Shown here: piece after piece, positions 1 to 12,612 of the stretch
Layout: each line of letters opens with the position of its first letter
Numbering within the stretch: the stretch's first letter is position 1
Source of the DNA: Pyrenochaeta sp. MPI-SDFR-AT-0127
Lineage: Eukaryota > Ascomycota > Dothideomycetes > Pleosporales > Cucurbitariaceae
Reading direction: 5' to 3'
Assembly: GCA_020747015.1 (NCBI GenBank)
Contig: JAGTJM010000043.1
Span: 62,001 to 126,000 of the forward strand
DNA length: 64,000 bases
Notes under the pieces: model-generated
What the model was told of the DNA's origin: nothing
Database searches by the model: none
The model's input: the letters and a program-made list of their open reading frames with translations, nothing else
Translations under genes and position numbers: made by a program

Positions 1-169
1 GTCCCACCCCCACTTGATAATGCTAGTTGCGATAGAACCCCTAAAGATGACCGAACAATCACACATGTATGAACATTTAATTGTCACTGTGAACCCACCA
101 TCCGACTGCGTAACCATCGCTGTCTCTCTTACGGGCAGAAATCGTCCTGCATGGATGTCAACATATTTT

Positions 170-1075
170 GTATAACATTTGCCTCATTTCCATCTTTCAG
201 AACAAGAGTAGCAGTATTTCAAAAGGAGACAGGCGAGGCGCTGATCATAAATTCCTACATTGGGTGTGCTATCATGGTGAAATTTTGACCCAGAAAGCCA
301 ACCGAATGCTCCCAAGCGGTAACATTAGTGCTACAAAGATCGTCGTCTCGTTACTTCTTCGCAAAACACCACCAGGATTGCTGAGAAGCGAAGTGGTCTT
401 CTCACCAGCAGTGTATTTACCACCATAATTCCAAACTGTTCAAGATTATCAGCAAATAAAAAGCAAGCAAGTGAATATCGTTAATATTGGGTTCTAATAA
501 GAAGGACCGCTGACCTAAAACATGCGCACCACTTCCATCTTCTGCAACCTCGAATAATTTCTCAGGTACCATGACGTCTAAAAATAGATAGTCTTCAGTC
601 GTCCTGGGGTTAATTGGCGGCCATAGCTGGTCGCCTGCGCTGTTTGAAGATACGTTGATTGGTAGGCCGGCAGAGCACTGGGACATAAATGGCATGGCGG
701 TGGAAACCCAGCCCGTGTAAACTTGCGGATAAAGTCTTGGTATATTTCCAGTTTGAATTACAGACCTATTCACAGCTGCAGGCTGCGGAGGAGCGAAGCG
801 TAGGTTTCTTAGAGGAGGTGCTGCGTATCGAATATTAGTGAAATTGTAATAGCCTATTGTGTCCTATCCGAGAATAGGTTTCACTGGATACATCTATGGT
901 AGTGGCAGGGTTCAAAAGAAGGGTTATAACATACATTGAAGCTTGCTGCCTGGTGCAGTTCGTAGCCAAGATCAAGAATTAGAAGATTTTGTTTGGTAAC
1001 AGCAGCCGCGGAATCCATCAGCAACGTAAAACTCACAAGCGCAAGTTCACTATTAAACTTGAACATAATATTCAT
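170..1075 (-). pseudogene. Type-B carboxylesterase/lipase, N-terminal part, frameshifted
   Basis: Minus-strand reading gives a signal-like N-terminus from the ATG at 1075, then the family motif NFTNIRYAAPP, the SEDCLFLDV-like block (TTEDYLFLDVMVP) and NYRLGAFGWLSG with PNVGIYDQRLA. Two introns restore the frame: 864-934 (71 bp, joins SFN to DTIGYYNF) and 436-514 (79 bp, joins VL to VWNYGGKYTAG). Around 335 the frame slips by one base between FVAL and YRLGAFGW, and after QRLA (about 200) no further conserved sequence can be followed; the nucleophile GESAG block is not seen. An intact family member of about 550 residues would hydrolyse carboxylic esters and be secreted. This copy is broken and probably truncated at the window edge. 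Family assignment is firm; the functional state is inferred. Confidence 0.8.
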
Positions 1076-1599
1076 TAAAGAACTTTGTATATTGTTTTTG
1101 GAGTGAATTTCGAAGGGGGTTTGGGAGGGAGATTCTGCTAAGTTTTTGTAGATATAGAATGGATGCAGATAAGCAGAGTACGTCGAGGAAATCTCAATAT
1201 ATGTGTACAGAATTTCAATATCTGAGATTTATCATACAAGATTCGCTTTAACTATCTATCGCAGGATTGCGGTGAAATTTATTTATGCCATTCATTTTGG
1301 CTGCATATTTGTACGCTCATCTGGCATAATCTGCCGGTTTGACACTGTTACCTCCAGTGGACCCTGCAAGTACTGGGTACAAACCACCGGAGATAGTTTA
1401 AAGGCTATTGAAATTTACTAAAGGCCAAGGCGAAAAGCACGATTCTTACAAACGTATGGAGCGACAAACTTCTACCTCCGGCTGGGAAGTGCCTGTTTTT
1501 GCACTTCAAATGTTGTTGGCTAGACCGACATAGACAAATTTGCTGCCTTATCAATCTATTTCCCCTGTCGATCCGGATTTTCCAGCAGACCGTTCCTAG

Positions 1600-2290
1600 A
1601 ACTTGCTTTATTCATTCTAAAAAACATTAACTAATCCTTCACTCTAAGATAATACTTATAAGTACTTCTAGCTACCAATATAATTTCTATTAGAAGTAAT
1701 TTGCAGAGTAGTTAACAATTAAGCTAGTCTGGCTTAATCTAGTGGTAACGTTACTTTTCTACGTTTAGCTCTTAGTAGAATTAAGTAAGACTAGCTTAAT
1801 TATTAATAACTTAAGTAATTTAAACTATTCTTAGTAGAGTCCTAGGTCTAAAAACTTTGCCTCTTATAAGAATATTAGTCCGTGGTAATATAAACTCCCT
1901 TAAATAAACGAGTAGCGTCGTATTAGCTAGAGTATATAGAATCTCTAGAAGTATACGGATAGCTCTTAATAAGTAGGGTAGATACTAAATAATAAGAGGG
2001 CGCTTCTAAAAGATTATTAAGATAGAGAACTATCCTATTACTTTAACTATTTATAAGAATATTAAGTTAAATATACTAAGCTATAAGGCCCTATTATAGC
2101 AATCTATATGTATAATAAAATATATCGTCCTTAGTGTAATTTATTTGTTTAGCAGTGCTAAGTAGACTAAGTAACTAATTACATGACGTAACTAGGCTCG
2201 CGTGCTTGTAGGTCTTAAGACTTAATTGGTGTAGGGAGTCTGGGGTTATTGTTATAAGATAGGGCTATAACAGCTACCTAGCTATATTTC
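1600..2290. repeat. AT-rich, CpA-poor block, probably a RIP-mutated repeat remnant
   Basis: The block is dominated by TA, TTA, CTA and AAG steps and has very few CA or TG dinucleotides, which is the signature left by RIP in ascomycetes. No reading frame or terminal repeat is recognisable. It directly abuts the 3' end of the alpha-galactosidase gene. The preceding 1080-1600 shows no gene. Identification as an old transposon is an inference from composition alone. Confidence 0.6.
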
Positions 2291-2291
2291 C

Positions 2292-3738
2292 CTACAAGTA
2301 GTTATAATTTCGAAATTTAGTAGTTGGGAAAGTAAATAACGTACGATCAGCTTTAACGATCCTAATCGCCATTGTATCATGCCTCTTAACAAGCGTCTCA
2401 TATTTTCCTGAGAAGCAACCTAACTTCTTGCCAGTCCATGAGTCGTACACAGTATATTCGGTGTCTGCATTTAGTTCGGGTACCTCAGCGAAATCGATCG
2501 TCTTAATCTGCGCAATATCTAGTGTATTAAGAGCAAAAACATGGGTGCCTTTGGAAGACTCCCCACTCCAGTATTCCGCTGGATGTGTCTGATTCCAAGT
2601 CAAATCTGGATTGATACCCCACTTATACGGCTTAGCTGGGGCTCCGTAGACTCGATCTTGATTAAACGCGATAAGTTCCTTGTTTCTAAGAATCTCCAAG
2701 ATTTCTGGCTTGATGCCGTCAAGCGGCGTGCCGATGATAAGTGGAGATTTCAAGGCTGCCCATAATGCGAAATGGGAGCGGTTTTCTTCCAAGGTCAAGT
2801 TGCCGTTGCCAACTTCGAGCATGTCCCAGTCGGCGTGACCCCAGAAGTTGGTGCTATTGTAGAAGAAAGATGCATGGTTGAGGATGGGCATGAGACCCCA
2901 CGACCATTGGTGCTTTCCTGCCCATTCAGGGTAGATATCACCCCACATTCGCCAGCTGTGACCGGTCCTGTTGCCCCACTCCTCAATGTGAGCGTGACCC
3001 CATGCGCATTGCGAATACTCAATCGCGCGGTTGGTAGCAAGAAGGGCATCGCTCATGATCTTGTAACGGTCGAAGCTCTTTGACATAGTCCAGTCGTAAT
3101 TTGGTGGTGCTGGAAGAGGCTTTGCTTCACCGTCTCCACCGACGGTTTGATCTTCGTTGGGAGGTCCTCCCAGCCAGTTTTCGGGCCACCATCGATAGTC
3201 ATCGGCCCATTTGTCAGGGACGGCACAATTGTCGTATTTCAAATCTAATATATATCAGGACCAAATTACGGTTTGGAAAAATTGTGTACAAACAGTCAAT
3301 GCCCCATTCAGCCCACGTCTTCGCGTCCACCTCTTCATGGCCCAAGGAGCCAGCATACCCACCGCACGTATGGCTACCCGCATCACCGTAAATACCGATC
3401 TTGAGTCCGAGTTTGTGGATCTTATCTGCGGTATGCTTGATGCCTTGAGGGAACTTCCTGTAATCCGGAACAATCTTTCCAGTCACGTTATCTCGCTGCT
3501 TATCTTTGTCGCTCCAACAGTCATCGATGTTAACATGGTTGTAACCGAGGTCCTTCAATCCGAGAGAGACCAGGAGCTCACCGACAGTTAGAAAAACAGT
3601 CTCATTGATGGCACACTCGTACTCATTCCAAGAATTCCATCCCATTGCTGGCAAACGGCCTGTGACTCCGTCCTTACTAATCAAAGCAAAACTGGGATAG
3701 ACCAGCGCCAGTCCAAGGAAGGTCAAACGCAGAGCCAT
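2292..3738 (-). CDS. Alpha-galactosidase, glycoside hydrolase family 27, secreted
   Basis: This enzyme releases terminal alpha-1,6-linked galactose from plant galactomannans and raffinose-type sugars outside the cell. The ATG at 3738 opens a signal peptide (MALRLTFLGLALVYPSFA) followed by the GH27 start motif MGWNSWNEYEC. One 49-bp intron (3245-3293, GTTTGT...TTAG) joins GID to YLKYDNC, recreating the nucleophile-Asp motif. The acid/base region SWRMWGDIYPEW, WDMLEVGNGNLT and HFALWAALKSPLIIG follow. The spliced product is 465 residues, normal for the fungal family, with several N-glycosylation sequons. The last 15-20 residues look unrelated to the family and lie at the edge of the AT-rich block, so the natural C-terminus may have been replaced. 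No inactivating change is visible. Confidence 0.93.
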
Positions 3739-3931
3739 GGCCAGTATCGATTGTTGGATATGAGAAAAGTGATATTGACGTTAACTCATCAACCTGCTGA
3801 TGTTCTCAAGCTATATATCTCACTATCCTGCGACGGCAGAGAGAAGTAAACTGTTCCGCTTCGCCAAGAATCAATATACCTGCGGACGTGATGCGGAGCC
3901 GGTCTCCGTACCGAACCCGGTTAGTCAATGT

Positions 3932-4860
3932 CTACCAACCCTGCAGTGATATTATGTCGATATGAATTGTTCCGACAGATGCGAAGCTAAGTGACTGTCT
4001 CCTTGCTATGGAAAAACCTAGTTGCAAGCCAATCTCAAGACCACCTGTCCTCCCCACAACGACAAGAAGGCTTTCTCGAGCTGCTACGTCGGCTTGTACA
4101 GTCAACCCATACCGGTCCTCCACTGAACACACCCCACGATTTTGAGCAGACTTAGATTTGCCACAACAAGCAGCAGCGCCAGCGCAACCGCATGAAAGAA
4201 CCCAACCGCTGAAAAGGACATATTTGCCTGGCTCCTCACCTTATCCTTATCACAAAACAACCTACGCTCCTTATCTCCTGGAAAACAATGTGCTTGAGCA
4301 AATCGATCCCCAAACCTAGTATCGAAGTCCGAAGGCCGGGCATACATATGCGCCATCAACTGAATTCCTGTGAGACTTGTGTTAATCAGGTTTGCGAACT
4401 CGATATGCCATTGCTTGTCGGGCTGCTCGTCCGAGACGCCAAACAAGGCGCCCTATGCCTAGAGATAGCTGGTCGCGACGAGGGTTCTCCTGACCGATGA
4501 GGCCGAGCTGATTGCAGAGGCGCATGATGAGTATCGTCTGCCACTTGAAGTTGAACACGGCTTTCTGTGTCCGGTCAAGTGCGGGCAAGTTCTTGGTTCC
4601 AGGAATATGCGCAAAATCCCAGTTAGCGGCGAAGAGGACCTCGTGTCGTGGGTGCAGAGTTGGTACCGCTCCTGATACTTGAGAAAGGATATGGAGTTGG
4701 TTGATATGCAAAGAAGCCGAAGAAGGTATCCTTGGCGTAGCTGTTGGACCTGAACTAGGGGTCTTGGATTGGGTTGCAGTAGCGCACGCGGTTTATGAGG
4801 GAGACTAACTTGAGGTCAGCGTTTAGCGATTGAAATCGGGGGTGGGGTTGGATCCAAGGT
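3932..4860 (-). pseudogene. Broken membrane-protein gene, family not recognised
   Basis: Several minus-strand frames read as one protein: a segment with AANWDFAHIPGTKN, then KAVFNFKWQTILIMRLCNQ, then (after a one-base slip near 4446) FGVSDEQPDKQWHIEFANLI and a hydrophobic stretch FFHAVALALLLVVANLSLL near the C-terminal part. Another slip near 4110 leads to a short tail. Upstream, between 4712 and 4860, a frame with KDTFFGFFAYQP probably belongs to the same protein but contains a stop. The layout, an extracellular or lumenal domain followed by one TM segment, resembles lineage-specific fungal membrane proteins, but I cannot name the family. It may be a pseudogene or contain sequencing errors. 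Confidence 0.45.
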
Positions 4861-4869
4861 TACTAGAGT

Positions 4870-5930
4870 TGCTGTTGAATGTTAAGCTGAGGAAGCCGGA
4901 GATTTAGTTAGACGTTGTGATATGCGTATTAGGGGACATCCTTCGCACCGGGTGTAAAGCGCTACTTACGTAATACTGTATGGTGTCTCCCGCTTGCTGA
5001 AAGCAAACTGTCTATAGAGAAGGTGAGGTCCGGCTTAAATTTGTTAGGATCGTGCTAATGCCTAAACTCGTCCGCGTTCAACTCGGCGAAGGACCTGCTT
5101 GTGAGTTCTAAAGTCTGCCCTTTTTAGACGCTGAACAAGTCGTCCGTATGTTTCTCGTTAGCTAGAGGCACACAAGTGAGCACTTTTTTCGCTGGCACTC
5201 TGTCTCTAGGTCGTGTATTAGTGGCTACATGAACGTCGCCATCACCAACAACCAAACATGGCAAACCCCACCGGGGATTCCCAGACGCCACACAGCCCTT
5301 TTAACTGAATCGGAACCACTTCCTAAAGTATGTGCGTCTGATATTGTGCGTTCCCAATGCCCTCAAAGCCATGGGTTGCACTGTCGCAGCCCTGAAAGCT
5401 TTGACGTAAATGTCACAACTGTTCCGCGAAGCAAAAAGCATTCTGACATGTGTTCGCATTCAGGAGTAGTTAATAGGGTCCTAAGCGGTAAATCCATACT
5501 CCAGGATCGCCGATGAGGCATTTTAGCCTTCAACCGTGGACCCATTCAGAAAAGTTCCCCAGTTCCGTTGCTCCCTGTTTCTGGTGTATGTGACGAGGTT
5601 AGTGGCGTAGTAGGCTACCAGGCACGGTAGGCGAGTGGCGCGAATGCTTATCTAGGCAATAACATCACGACAATGTATAAATGTAGATTTGTCCCCCCGT
5701 CCTTCTTGGTATATTTACCGCCATACACTATGTCCAGGCACGGATTCGTGTTTCTGGTCTAGTGATAGATTTATGTCTGAAACGTGGGGACAAATCTCAC
5801 CAGCCCATACATACTTGATTTTTGTAAGGTTTTTGGTAAGAAACTTGGTCGTTACGTCTGGAACTACGGTATCAGCTCGCTCGTGGAACATGCTATCGAC
5901 TAACGACCCTGTGAATACTGCACCTCTTGC
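4870..5930. other. No gene recognised
   Basis: Nothing coding is recognised here. A stretch at about 5262-5312 (CCGGGGATTCCCAGACGCC, then AACTGAATC) loosely resembles 8594-8640, so both may be pieces of an old dispersed repeat. Confidence 0.4.
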
Positions 5931-5937
5931 TTCTTCG

Positions 5938-7436
5938 TTACGATGATACCCTGCGAGTCTGTATCTTTCTAACATCGTTTCCGTTCTCCTCAATACTACC
6001 AAGCTCAATTGCCTCCGATTCGTTATCTGTAAGATGTGCAAACTGATGTGTGTTATCCATGATTCGAAACCCCGATGTTTTAATATGCGAGCTTAACGCA
6101 AAGTGGTTTGAGCTATTCAGCCCTAGCGGGCGGCCCCACCTATTGTCCGCCTTAGCCGGCGTGCTTCCGATGGTCACAATGTCGCTATGGCCTGGGGTGC
6201 CAGACGAGTGTGACTTGGGGTTAACGTTGCCGTGCTTTATGAAGTTGAGGATGGGTTTTAGGGAGGGTAGGCAGGCTGAGATGGGCGTCAGTAAGCTCCA
6301 CCCGCGATAGGGTAGTTCATGACGTACCACACACAGTAGCTACATTGACTTCAATGCCGGTCCACATCATCTCATCGCTTCCATTCCAAGTGACGTCAGG
6401 GGAGGTGATATCGAGTGCAAGGACGAAAATGAGCCGCACGACAGATACGATCGTGACGCTGTCATATGTCCTGGTTAGCGCTGCAAATGTCATGCATGCG
6501 AGGCTCCTGAGATGAGACTTACAAGATACCAAGGATGAAAACGCTGGTAATGGCCACCTTCTGTGCCCGACATAGCTGCAGCGTCCAGATGTACGGCAGG
6601 GGCAGAAGCAAGATAAATACATCAGTGGCGATATTTGGGATAGCATTGGCTTTAAAGAATGTGTGAACGTCGACGCCACAGGTGTATTCAGATGGAGGCA
6701 TGGGAATGACTGGATCAAATCTTTCCCAGAAGGCGGATATCGGAAAGCATTGAATTGAAGTCACCAAAATCTGCAATTGCGTCAGCATGCCGTCCATCTC
6801 TCTAAATTGATACATATGATAACGAACAACTGCGATTCCCCAAGCGCCAACGATACCGCACAAAATCCAAATGGGCAACCGGATCGTGGGCTTGGTGCTG
6901 AAGATACGCCAATAGAAGGCGAGTATCGACCACTTGATAAAGGTAATGCTCAGGGTGTACGTATACTCAGCGACAAACAGGCCCATAGCCCATACCTTCA
7001 TTACTGCAGGTGGACCGACCCAAATGTGGCGACCAAACCCATACTTTACCACTGTTGAGTATGTTTTGTCAGCTTGACGCGATAAGAAGATGAGATCAGA
7101 GCAAACTCACTCCAGCATGTCACGTCGAACATGAAAGCACCCGACCAGATCTTCCCTCCAGTCAGCACTTACTGCAACGATGGGCCGCGCCTGATTGGCC
7201 AGCAAAGGGGGGTCGATAGCCCTGGGTTGGAAGACGGGGGGAGGGGTTAATACCAACGAGGTGATGATAAGCCAGTCGTCCAGCCATAGCCCATTCTTGG
7301 TGAGTTTCCGAACTAAAATACGCAATCCGACAGTAATGACCCCCAGTACCCAAGTCGACGTGAAGCCAGCAACTAGTTGTAGGACTTTAGTCTCCCTGAG
7401 GTCCGTTCCTGGTGGGGGTTTCCCAATAAATGCCAT
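5938..7436 (-). CDS. PTH11-like / fungal rhodopsin-domain integral membrane protein (7 TM)
   Basis: This belongs to the fungal rhodopsin-domain family of seven-TM membrane proteins, in which some members act in surface sensing in plant pathogens. I use the ATG at 7436 (MAFIGKPPPGTDLRE). TM helices include STWVLGVITVGLRILVRKL, AEYTYTLSITFIKWSILAF and ATDVFILLLPLPYIWTLQL, with the family's GLWLDDWLII and KYGFGRHIW motifs. Introns at 7052-7110 (joins TCWM to VKYGFG), 6471-6522 and 6276-6327 restore frame; the last joins VNVATVC to ACLPSLKPIL, the family signature. Splicing between 7112 and about 7255 is not resolved; more than one acceptor is possible. The tail after TM7 is hydrophilic and ends at 5938. 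No definite lesion is seen. Confidence 0.8.
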
Positions 7437-8740
7437 GGGACTCCACAGCACAGATTTTTCGAAGCCAGAAGGGCTCCTATCAAGACAGTGGAAGTTCTGC
7501 GAGTTTCTTCCTTCAAGTTCGTCTGCAGGTCGCGAAACGGGGCTCTCAATGCTTCATCGCGAACTGGAGAGATCTACACGGATTCTTATACGCACTGACA
7601 GAACGAAGTTTGCAAAGGGGCTATTGGGTAGTTTATGACTAAGGCTTCGTCTAATAGGGAAAGGTGGGAACTTAGCCCACTGTCCGCTGCCCTGCATGAC
7701 GCAATGTTCGAGCGGCAGCCGATCTTGCGAGTGACTGTATCCATGTTCGGTGCTCGGGTTATGTTTGTTTTTGAGTTCGCATGACTGACTGAGCAGAGAG
7801 GCGCTCCGACCCCCTGTCTAGTACAAGCTGTTGATCGGTGTGTAGTGCAACGTGCATTTGCGAGTTACGGCAACCACTTACGGAAGTTCCCAGATGTTCG
7901 TGAATCAGGGATGCATGACTTGGAATCATGTCGCAATCATGACTTGTTCTCAGCTAGACAGCACTAAATTCTTATATGTAGCGCAACTTTTTGAGCAGAA
8001 ACCGCAAATCCTTGTCGTGAATCTTGCGTCATCAAAGGTGCCATGCCCGACCCTGGGGGCATTAGCAAATCCTCCAGGACGGGCAATAGTGAATATTTTT
8101 GCGGCCGTTAGTGCCACACCTGGGCGCGGACGGTATTCTTATGAGTCAGTCATAGTGTCGTCAAGGGGTGTCTGGCGCTTCTGGCTTGGCGGCTGAAAAC
8201 ACGCTCTTCGTGTAACTTCCTCCTCCCGCTTCCCCGCTTCCTCCTCCCGCCGCGACGCAAACGTTAGGCGTGGCACAGTCCAACCTATCGACTAACCTGC
8301 GCGATGTCGTCCGAATTTGTAAGATTCTGCTCTAGGGAGGTTTTTGTCTTGTACTTTGTCTGCTCCTTGTAACATTGGGGATTGGCTCCTTCGCTCCGTC
8401 ATGGTACATCTTATGCGTCTTTTTCTCAAGACAATGAAAGGCAATATCACTGGATTTTAACTTTCAGCTAACGTCCCTAATCTATAATTTCAGCTCAAAG
8501 AGCGTTGTCGAGGTAGTGTCGCAACGATCCAGAGGCAGAGTTTTTATAACTGTCTAATACAAGGGCGGAAATTAATATCTTCAACGCCATCCGGAATTCC
8601 CCAGACGCTACCAGACCATCTCAACTGAATCAGAAGTCTTGCAGAACACCACTCTCTGGCTTCACGAAGAAGCTCTTATCTTTTTCAGTTTTAGGCCTGT
8701 GCGGCGCCGCTACAGATGCGATCGCGCACTTAACTTCGTG
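7437..8740. other. No gene recognised
   Basis: The short frames here have no family resemblance or codon pattern that I trust. The 5' flank of the rhodopsin-like gene should lie in the first few hundred bases. Confidence 0.4.
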
Positions 8741-8744
8741 TGAT

Positions 8745-9170
8745 AGCGATAGGTCCATATAAAGGGACTATTTAAATAGGTAAGATATAGTATGAACATA
8801 ATATAGAGAAGGCTATTACAAGAGGCAAACTACCAAAGGATAAAACCGTAGATTAGACTTATAGCTTTAAGGTTAAAGTATAAAGGACAGATTCTAGAGG
8901 TTACGCACTACTACTATCTACTAAAGGATAATTAATTAGTATACTATAGGTAATAGGACGCAAGAACTATACTATTTATAAGTACTATTTATAATAGTAA
9001 GTAATAGGTAATTTGATAACGACGGTAGCCTATAAAGACTTTTACAAATTTAAAGACTATTTAGAAGCTATATAGTAGTAGAGTAGAGAAGGAAATAGAG
9101 ACTAAAGTAGGTAGACGAGTATAATTATAATACAGTAAATTATTTTCACTAAAGTAAAGCTAAATTATCG
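8745..9170. repeat. Second AT-rich, CpA-poor block, probable RIP remnant
   Basis: The composition matches the block at 1600-2290: runs of TATA, TAGTA and AAGGA-type words, few CA/TG steps and no open frame. It lies just upstream of the long ruined CorA-like gene. No terminal repeats were found, so the type of original element is unknown. Confidence 0.55.
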
Positions 9171-9299
9171 ATTGATCTGTTCTTGCGAAGAGAAGGACGG
9201 AGACAATCTTTCTAAGCAAAACTAATTTCAGATCATCTGCTTTTTAAAAATACCCGCAACTTGATTTCGTCTTCCCGCGCAAGTTAGATCACATCCTCT

Positions 9300-12200
9300 C
9301 AGTTTGCTACATTCCAATTGGACTCCCTGCAAATCAAACGCCACCAGCGACTCAAGGCTGTAAACCAGAATTTCGTCGAGTTTCTGAAGCTGGATGGACT
9401 CTACCTAACCTATTGGCTCAAGGCAATAAAAATAGAGAACACATTGCTGTGACTTGTGGGGACATAACAGGTCAACGCGTTGGACCAAGATCTAGCTTGT
9501 GAGTTTAACATAACTACAATAAATTTGCTAATTTAACGAGATAAGATCCGTCATCGAGTTCCTAAGTTCTGTCTTCAAGTACCTTGACCCAGATGACGAT
9601 AAAAATCAAAGAATTCTCTACTCGTATATCAAAGATGATATTGAAACAAAAACGGGGACTGCTAGTGATAATTGACAAATGAGCGGACGCGGCAAAAAAG
9701 AACGAATATCAAAGAACAGCAATGCGGCGCTACAGTTCTCGAAAAGCCTACGGCAACGTATCAGGAAGATGACCCTAGGCCATATGAACTGGATTGTTTT
9801 CAAAGCTCAAGCTATGGGTAATGGGAGCTTCTCGCCCCATTATTAGCCTTCTGGGATTTCTCTCAGCAAAGAATTGCCCCCTGAAGAACTGTATTGGTTA
9901 CCACCACTATCATCACTCGATACGCCATAGCAACTGCTGAAAATCTCGACTTGTAACGATCTATCCCTATGGTATGAAGCAGATAATCATCCGCCCGGAT
10001 TGATGGGGACTGGCTCAAAGGACAAACTGAAATCGAAATGGTGGACTTGGTCAAAAAGGACTTGAATGGAAGAGTGCGCAGCTGGGTCGCAGAATTGTAA
10101 TGCTCTCAATGAAAGTGGTACCTACGCATTTTTTTTAAAGGAAATCAACGGGATAAAGAAGATGTTATCGAGCCGAAGTATGGCTTAACAGATCACATGT
10201 AATGATCTGTCTAGCTCTAAGAGTTGTGGAGACACTTGGTCCAGAAGCACAAGAACTTGAAAGGAATTACTCCTACGACGAATTGCGACGCAAGACTCTC
10301 AAACGTTTTACTGCCGAAAACCCAATTTCGAAGCAGCGAATGTTTGCTACAACTCATCGGCAGGACGGGACGCGTTTCTTGTTTCATTCTAAGATTTCTT
10401 CTTTGACGCAGCAGATAAACACAACTTCTTCACGAAACTCAAAAATCGAAAAAGCAGGTCAAAACGGAATGAAAAGTCACGAGATCTCGACAGAAAAGCG
10501 GACCCTTGGAACTATGCTGACGATCGGTGGACCTAACTGCGCTCAGGCGTCCCGTGATGAATATCGATATGTCGAGTGGAGCAATTCTGGTACGCGCTCG
10601 CCCTCGCCCTTTGTTTGAATGGAAGGCGCGTGAACAATGACTCTGTTGAAGCGCTTATCGAGAAGAGTCGCACTGCTTTACCCAATCTATGTCCTAGGAG
10701 CTGCCTACAACGCCTGCACCGGGATTGAAGAGGTGAATATGTTGTCGTTTCTGAGGCGTCATATCCAACATGATACCTACCTTCTAGATAGCGCTGCTGC
10801 AGCGTTAAACTAGTGGGAGACTTAGCTACACCTCCCTCATTTTGAAATCTCCGAGTAGGAAGAAGGCAGCCTGCACTATCTTAGGAAAGGCGAGCGTCTC
10901 TCTTCGACTACGATGAGCCTACGCTTCAGCGGCCATTTCTCGGATTGATACTGGACGTGCTATATTTTAGAATACGGACCTACTAAGGACTTATATGAAT
11001 CTTTAGGATCGCGAATACAGCCAAGTGAAGAAAGTGGAAATTGGAAGCGTCCTGAATCGACAAAAGAAGCACGAGAATACGAGTTTAAAAGACAGACAAT
11101 ACGATAGACATCTCAATGCAGTTAAGAGACATAACAGATACTGGCACTGGCGTAGAGCCTTGGAACGTTTAATGTATAATACGATGTTGGATGTCCTACA
11201 TAAGGAAATAGCTGCAATCTTAGCTCCACTGGCTCTGCAGCCACGCAAGGACCACGAACCCGACGGAAGTACCAATGCATTTAAGAATTCCTTTCAAGAG
11301 GCCAGACAACTTCAACTTTTAGGCGACAGAGCAGGTTACTTCCTAATTCCAGATCACTGGAGAGGATACATTCAAATCCTTCTTTGTGATCGAAGACAAC
11401 CTGATCGGCGACATTGACAGATTGAAGTATTGGAATCGGCGGGAGGAGGATCGCCGAAATCAAAGGCCCAGATGGACCACAGAGACGAGTAAGTGCATTT
11501 CACAACAACATCGAGACTCACTATCATAAGCCAGAGGATAGTTGGTGACATTCAGCGGTCAAAGAGTAATATACAGGCTTTCCGAGACTCACTACCAAGT
11601 CAGCTAGAATCGATCCAAGAGGATATCGGATTCTGCGGTTCTTAAAGTATCAATCTCTTCACCTACGTTACCATTATGTTTCTACCTCTAGGACTCGCCA
11701 CTAGAGTGTTGAGCATAAGTCAACTGCCTAATCACTTTACGCTTATCAACCTTGTGATGCTAGCTTTTGGCGCTCTTAGAACAGCGTTTTTTGTGCTACT
11801 TATTGCGGAGCCTGTAAAGAAGATTATATCACCAATGGCCAAGAAGTATCATTCACTCTGATAATGGCTGTAGGTTATGGAAATCTACCGATTGTGGCAA
11901 TAGAAAGTGTATCTAATGTGGAAGCGGATGAAGTATTCATTGTGAATAGGTCTTGTTGCGCCACCACTGCGATTGTTCGCAAAGCACAGGAGTAACTAGG
12001 AGGAGCAGACGAAATTATCATCGACACAGTCTACAGAGACGAAGTCTAAAGATGGGTCGCCAAATGAGCGGAAGCTAAATTGAAGAGATTTCAGAACAGA
12101 TTACTCTAAGGATGATAAGTCGACCCAAGAGCAGCTTAAAGATGAAAGAGATAAAACCAGAGGTTCAAAAGATGGCAAGTTATCACAGAAGGAATCAAAC

Positions 12201-12612
12201 GATGACAAGTCAATACGGAGACAGTCAAACCAGGAGCAGCAAAAAGATGAGCTAGCTGAAGTATCGAAAGACAAGATAAAAGTTGTGGTTCAAGAAAAGC
12301 ATGTAAGTGATAGGCAACCAGAGTAGTCGAACGATGAGCCCCAATCCCAGGAGCGAGCAAAAGTTGAGTATACATCACAGGATCAACCAAAAGAAGGGCG
12401 ATCGCCGTACTGTTAGTCCCCAAGGAAGATGGTCTTCAGCGCAGCCCTAATAGCCTCGAGGACGATCGTCACCAGAGTATTCGCAAGGAAGACACCCACC
12501 AGACGACCAGATCCAAGGCTGCCCCCCATCGTCGCGCCATTCCCACTTCTCAGCCTCGTCGTGAAGACCGCTTCTATAATTTATTGTGGAGGCAACATTT
12601 GTCGAGTCTAAT
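9300..12612 (+). pseudogene. Ruined large gene with CorA-like transmembrane pair
   Basis: Many plus-strand frames read in order as one protein broken by stops and slips. They include a segment with YLDPDDDKNQ near 9585, one with VKKDLNGRVRSWVAEL at 10045, one with ELERNYSYDELRRKTLKRF at 10255, DSVEALIEKSRTALPNL at 10640, and LDVLHKEIAAILAPLALQPR at 11190. A TM pair beginning FLPLGLATRVLSISQLP lies at 11680-11860, and a long charged tail rich in DDKS/KD repeats ends near 12612. The FLPLGLAT-type first TM after long helices is how fungal CorA-like (magnesium-transporter-fold) proteins end. Stops at 10834, 10846 and elsewhere rule out an intact product. The family call rests on the TM region only. 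Confidence 0.5.

Noticed and set aside
1203..1421. 72-codon plus-strand ORF
   Set aside because: Composition-driven, with no motif and no supporting context.
7852..8196. 114-codon ORF
   Set aside because: No family pattern; the amino acid mix looks random, and there is no splice continuation.
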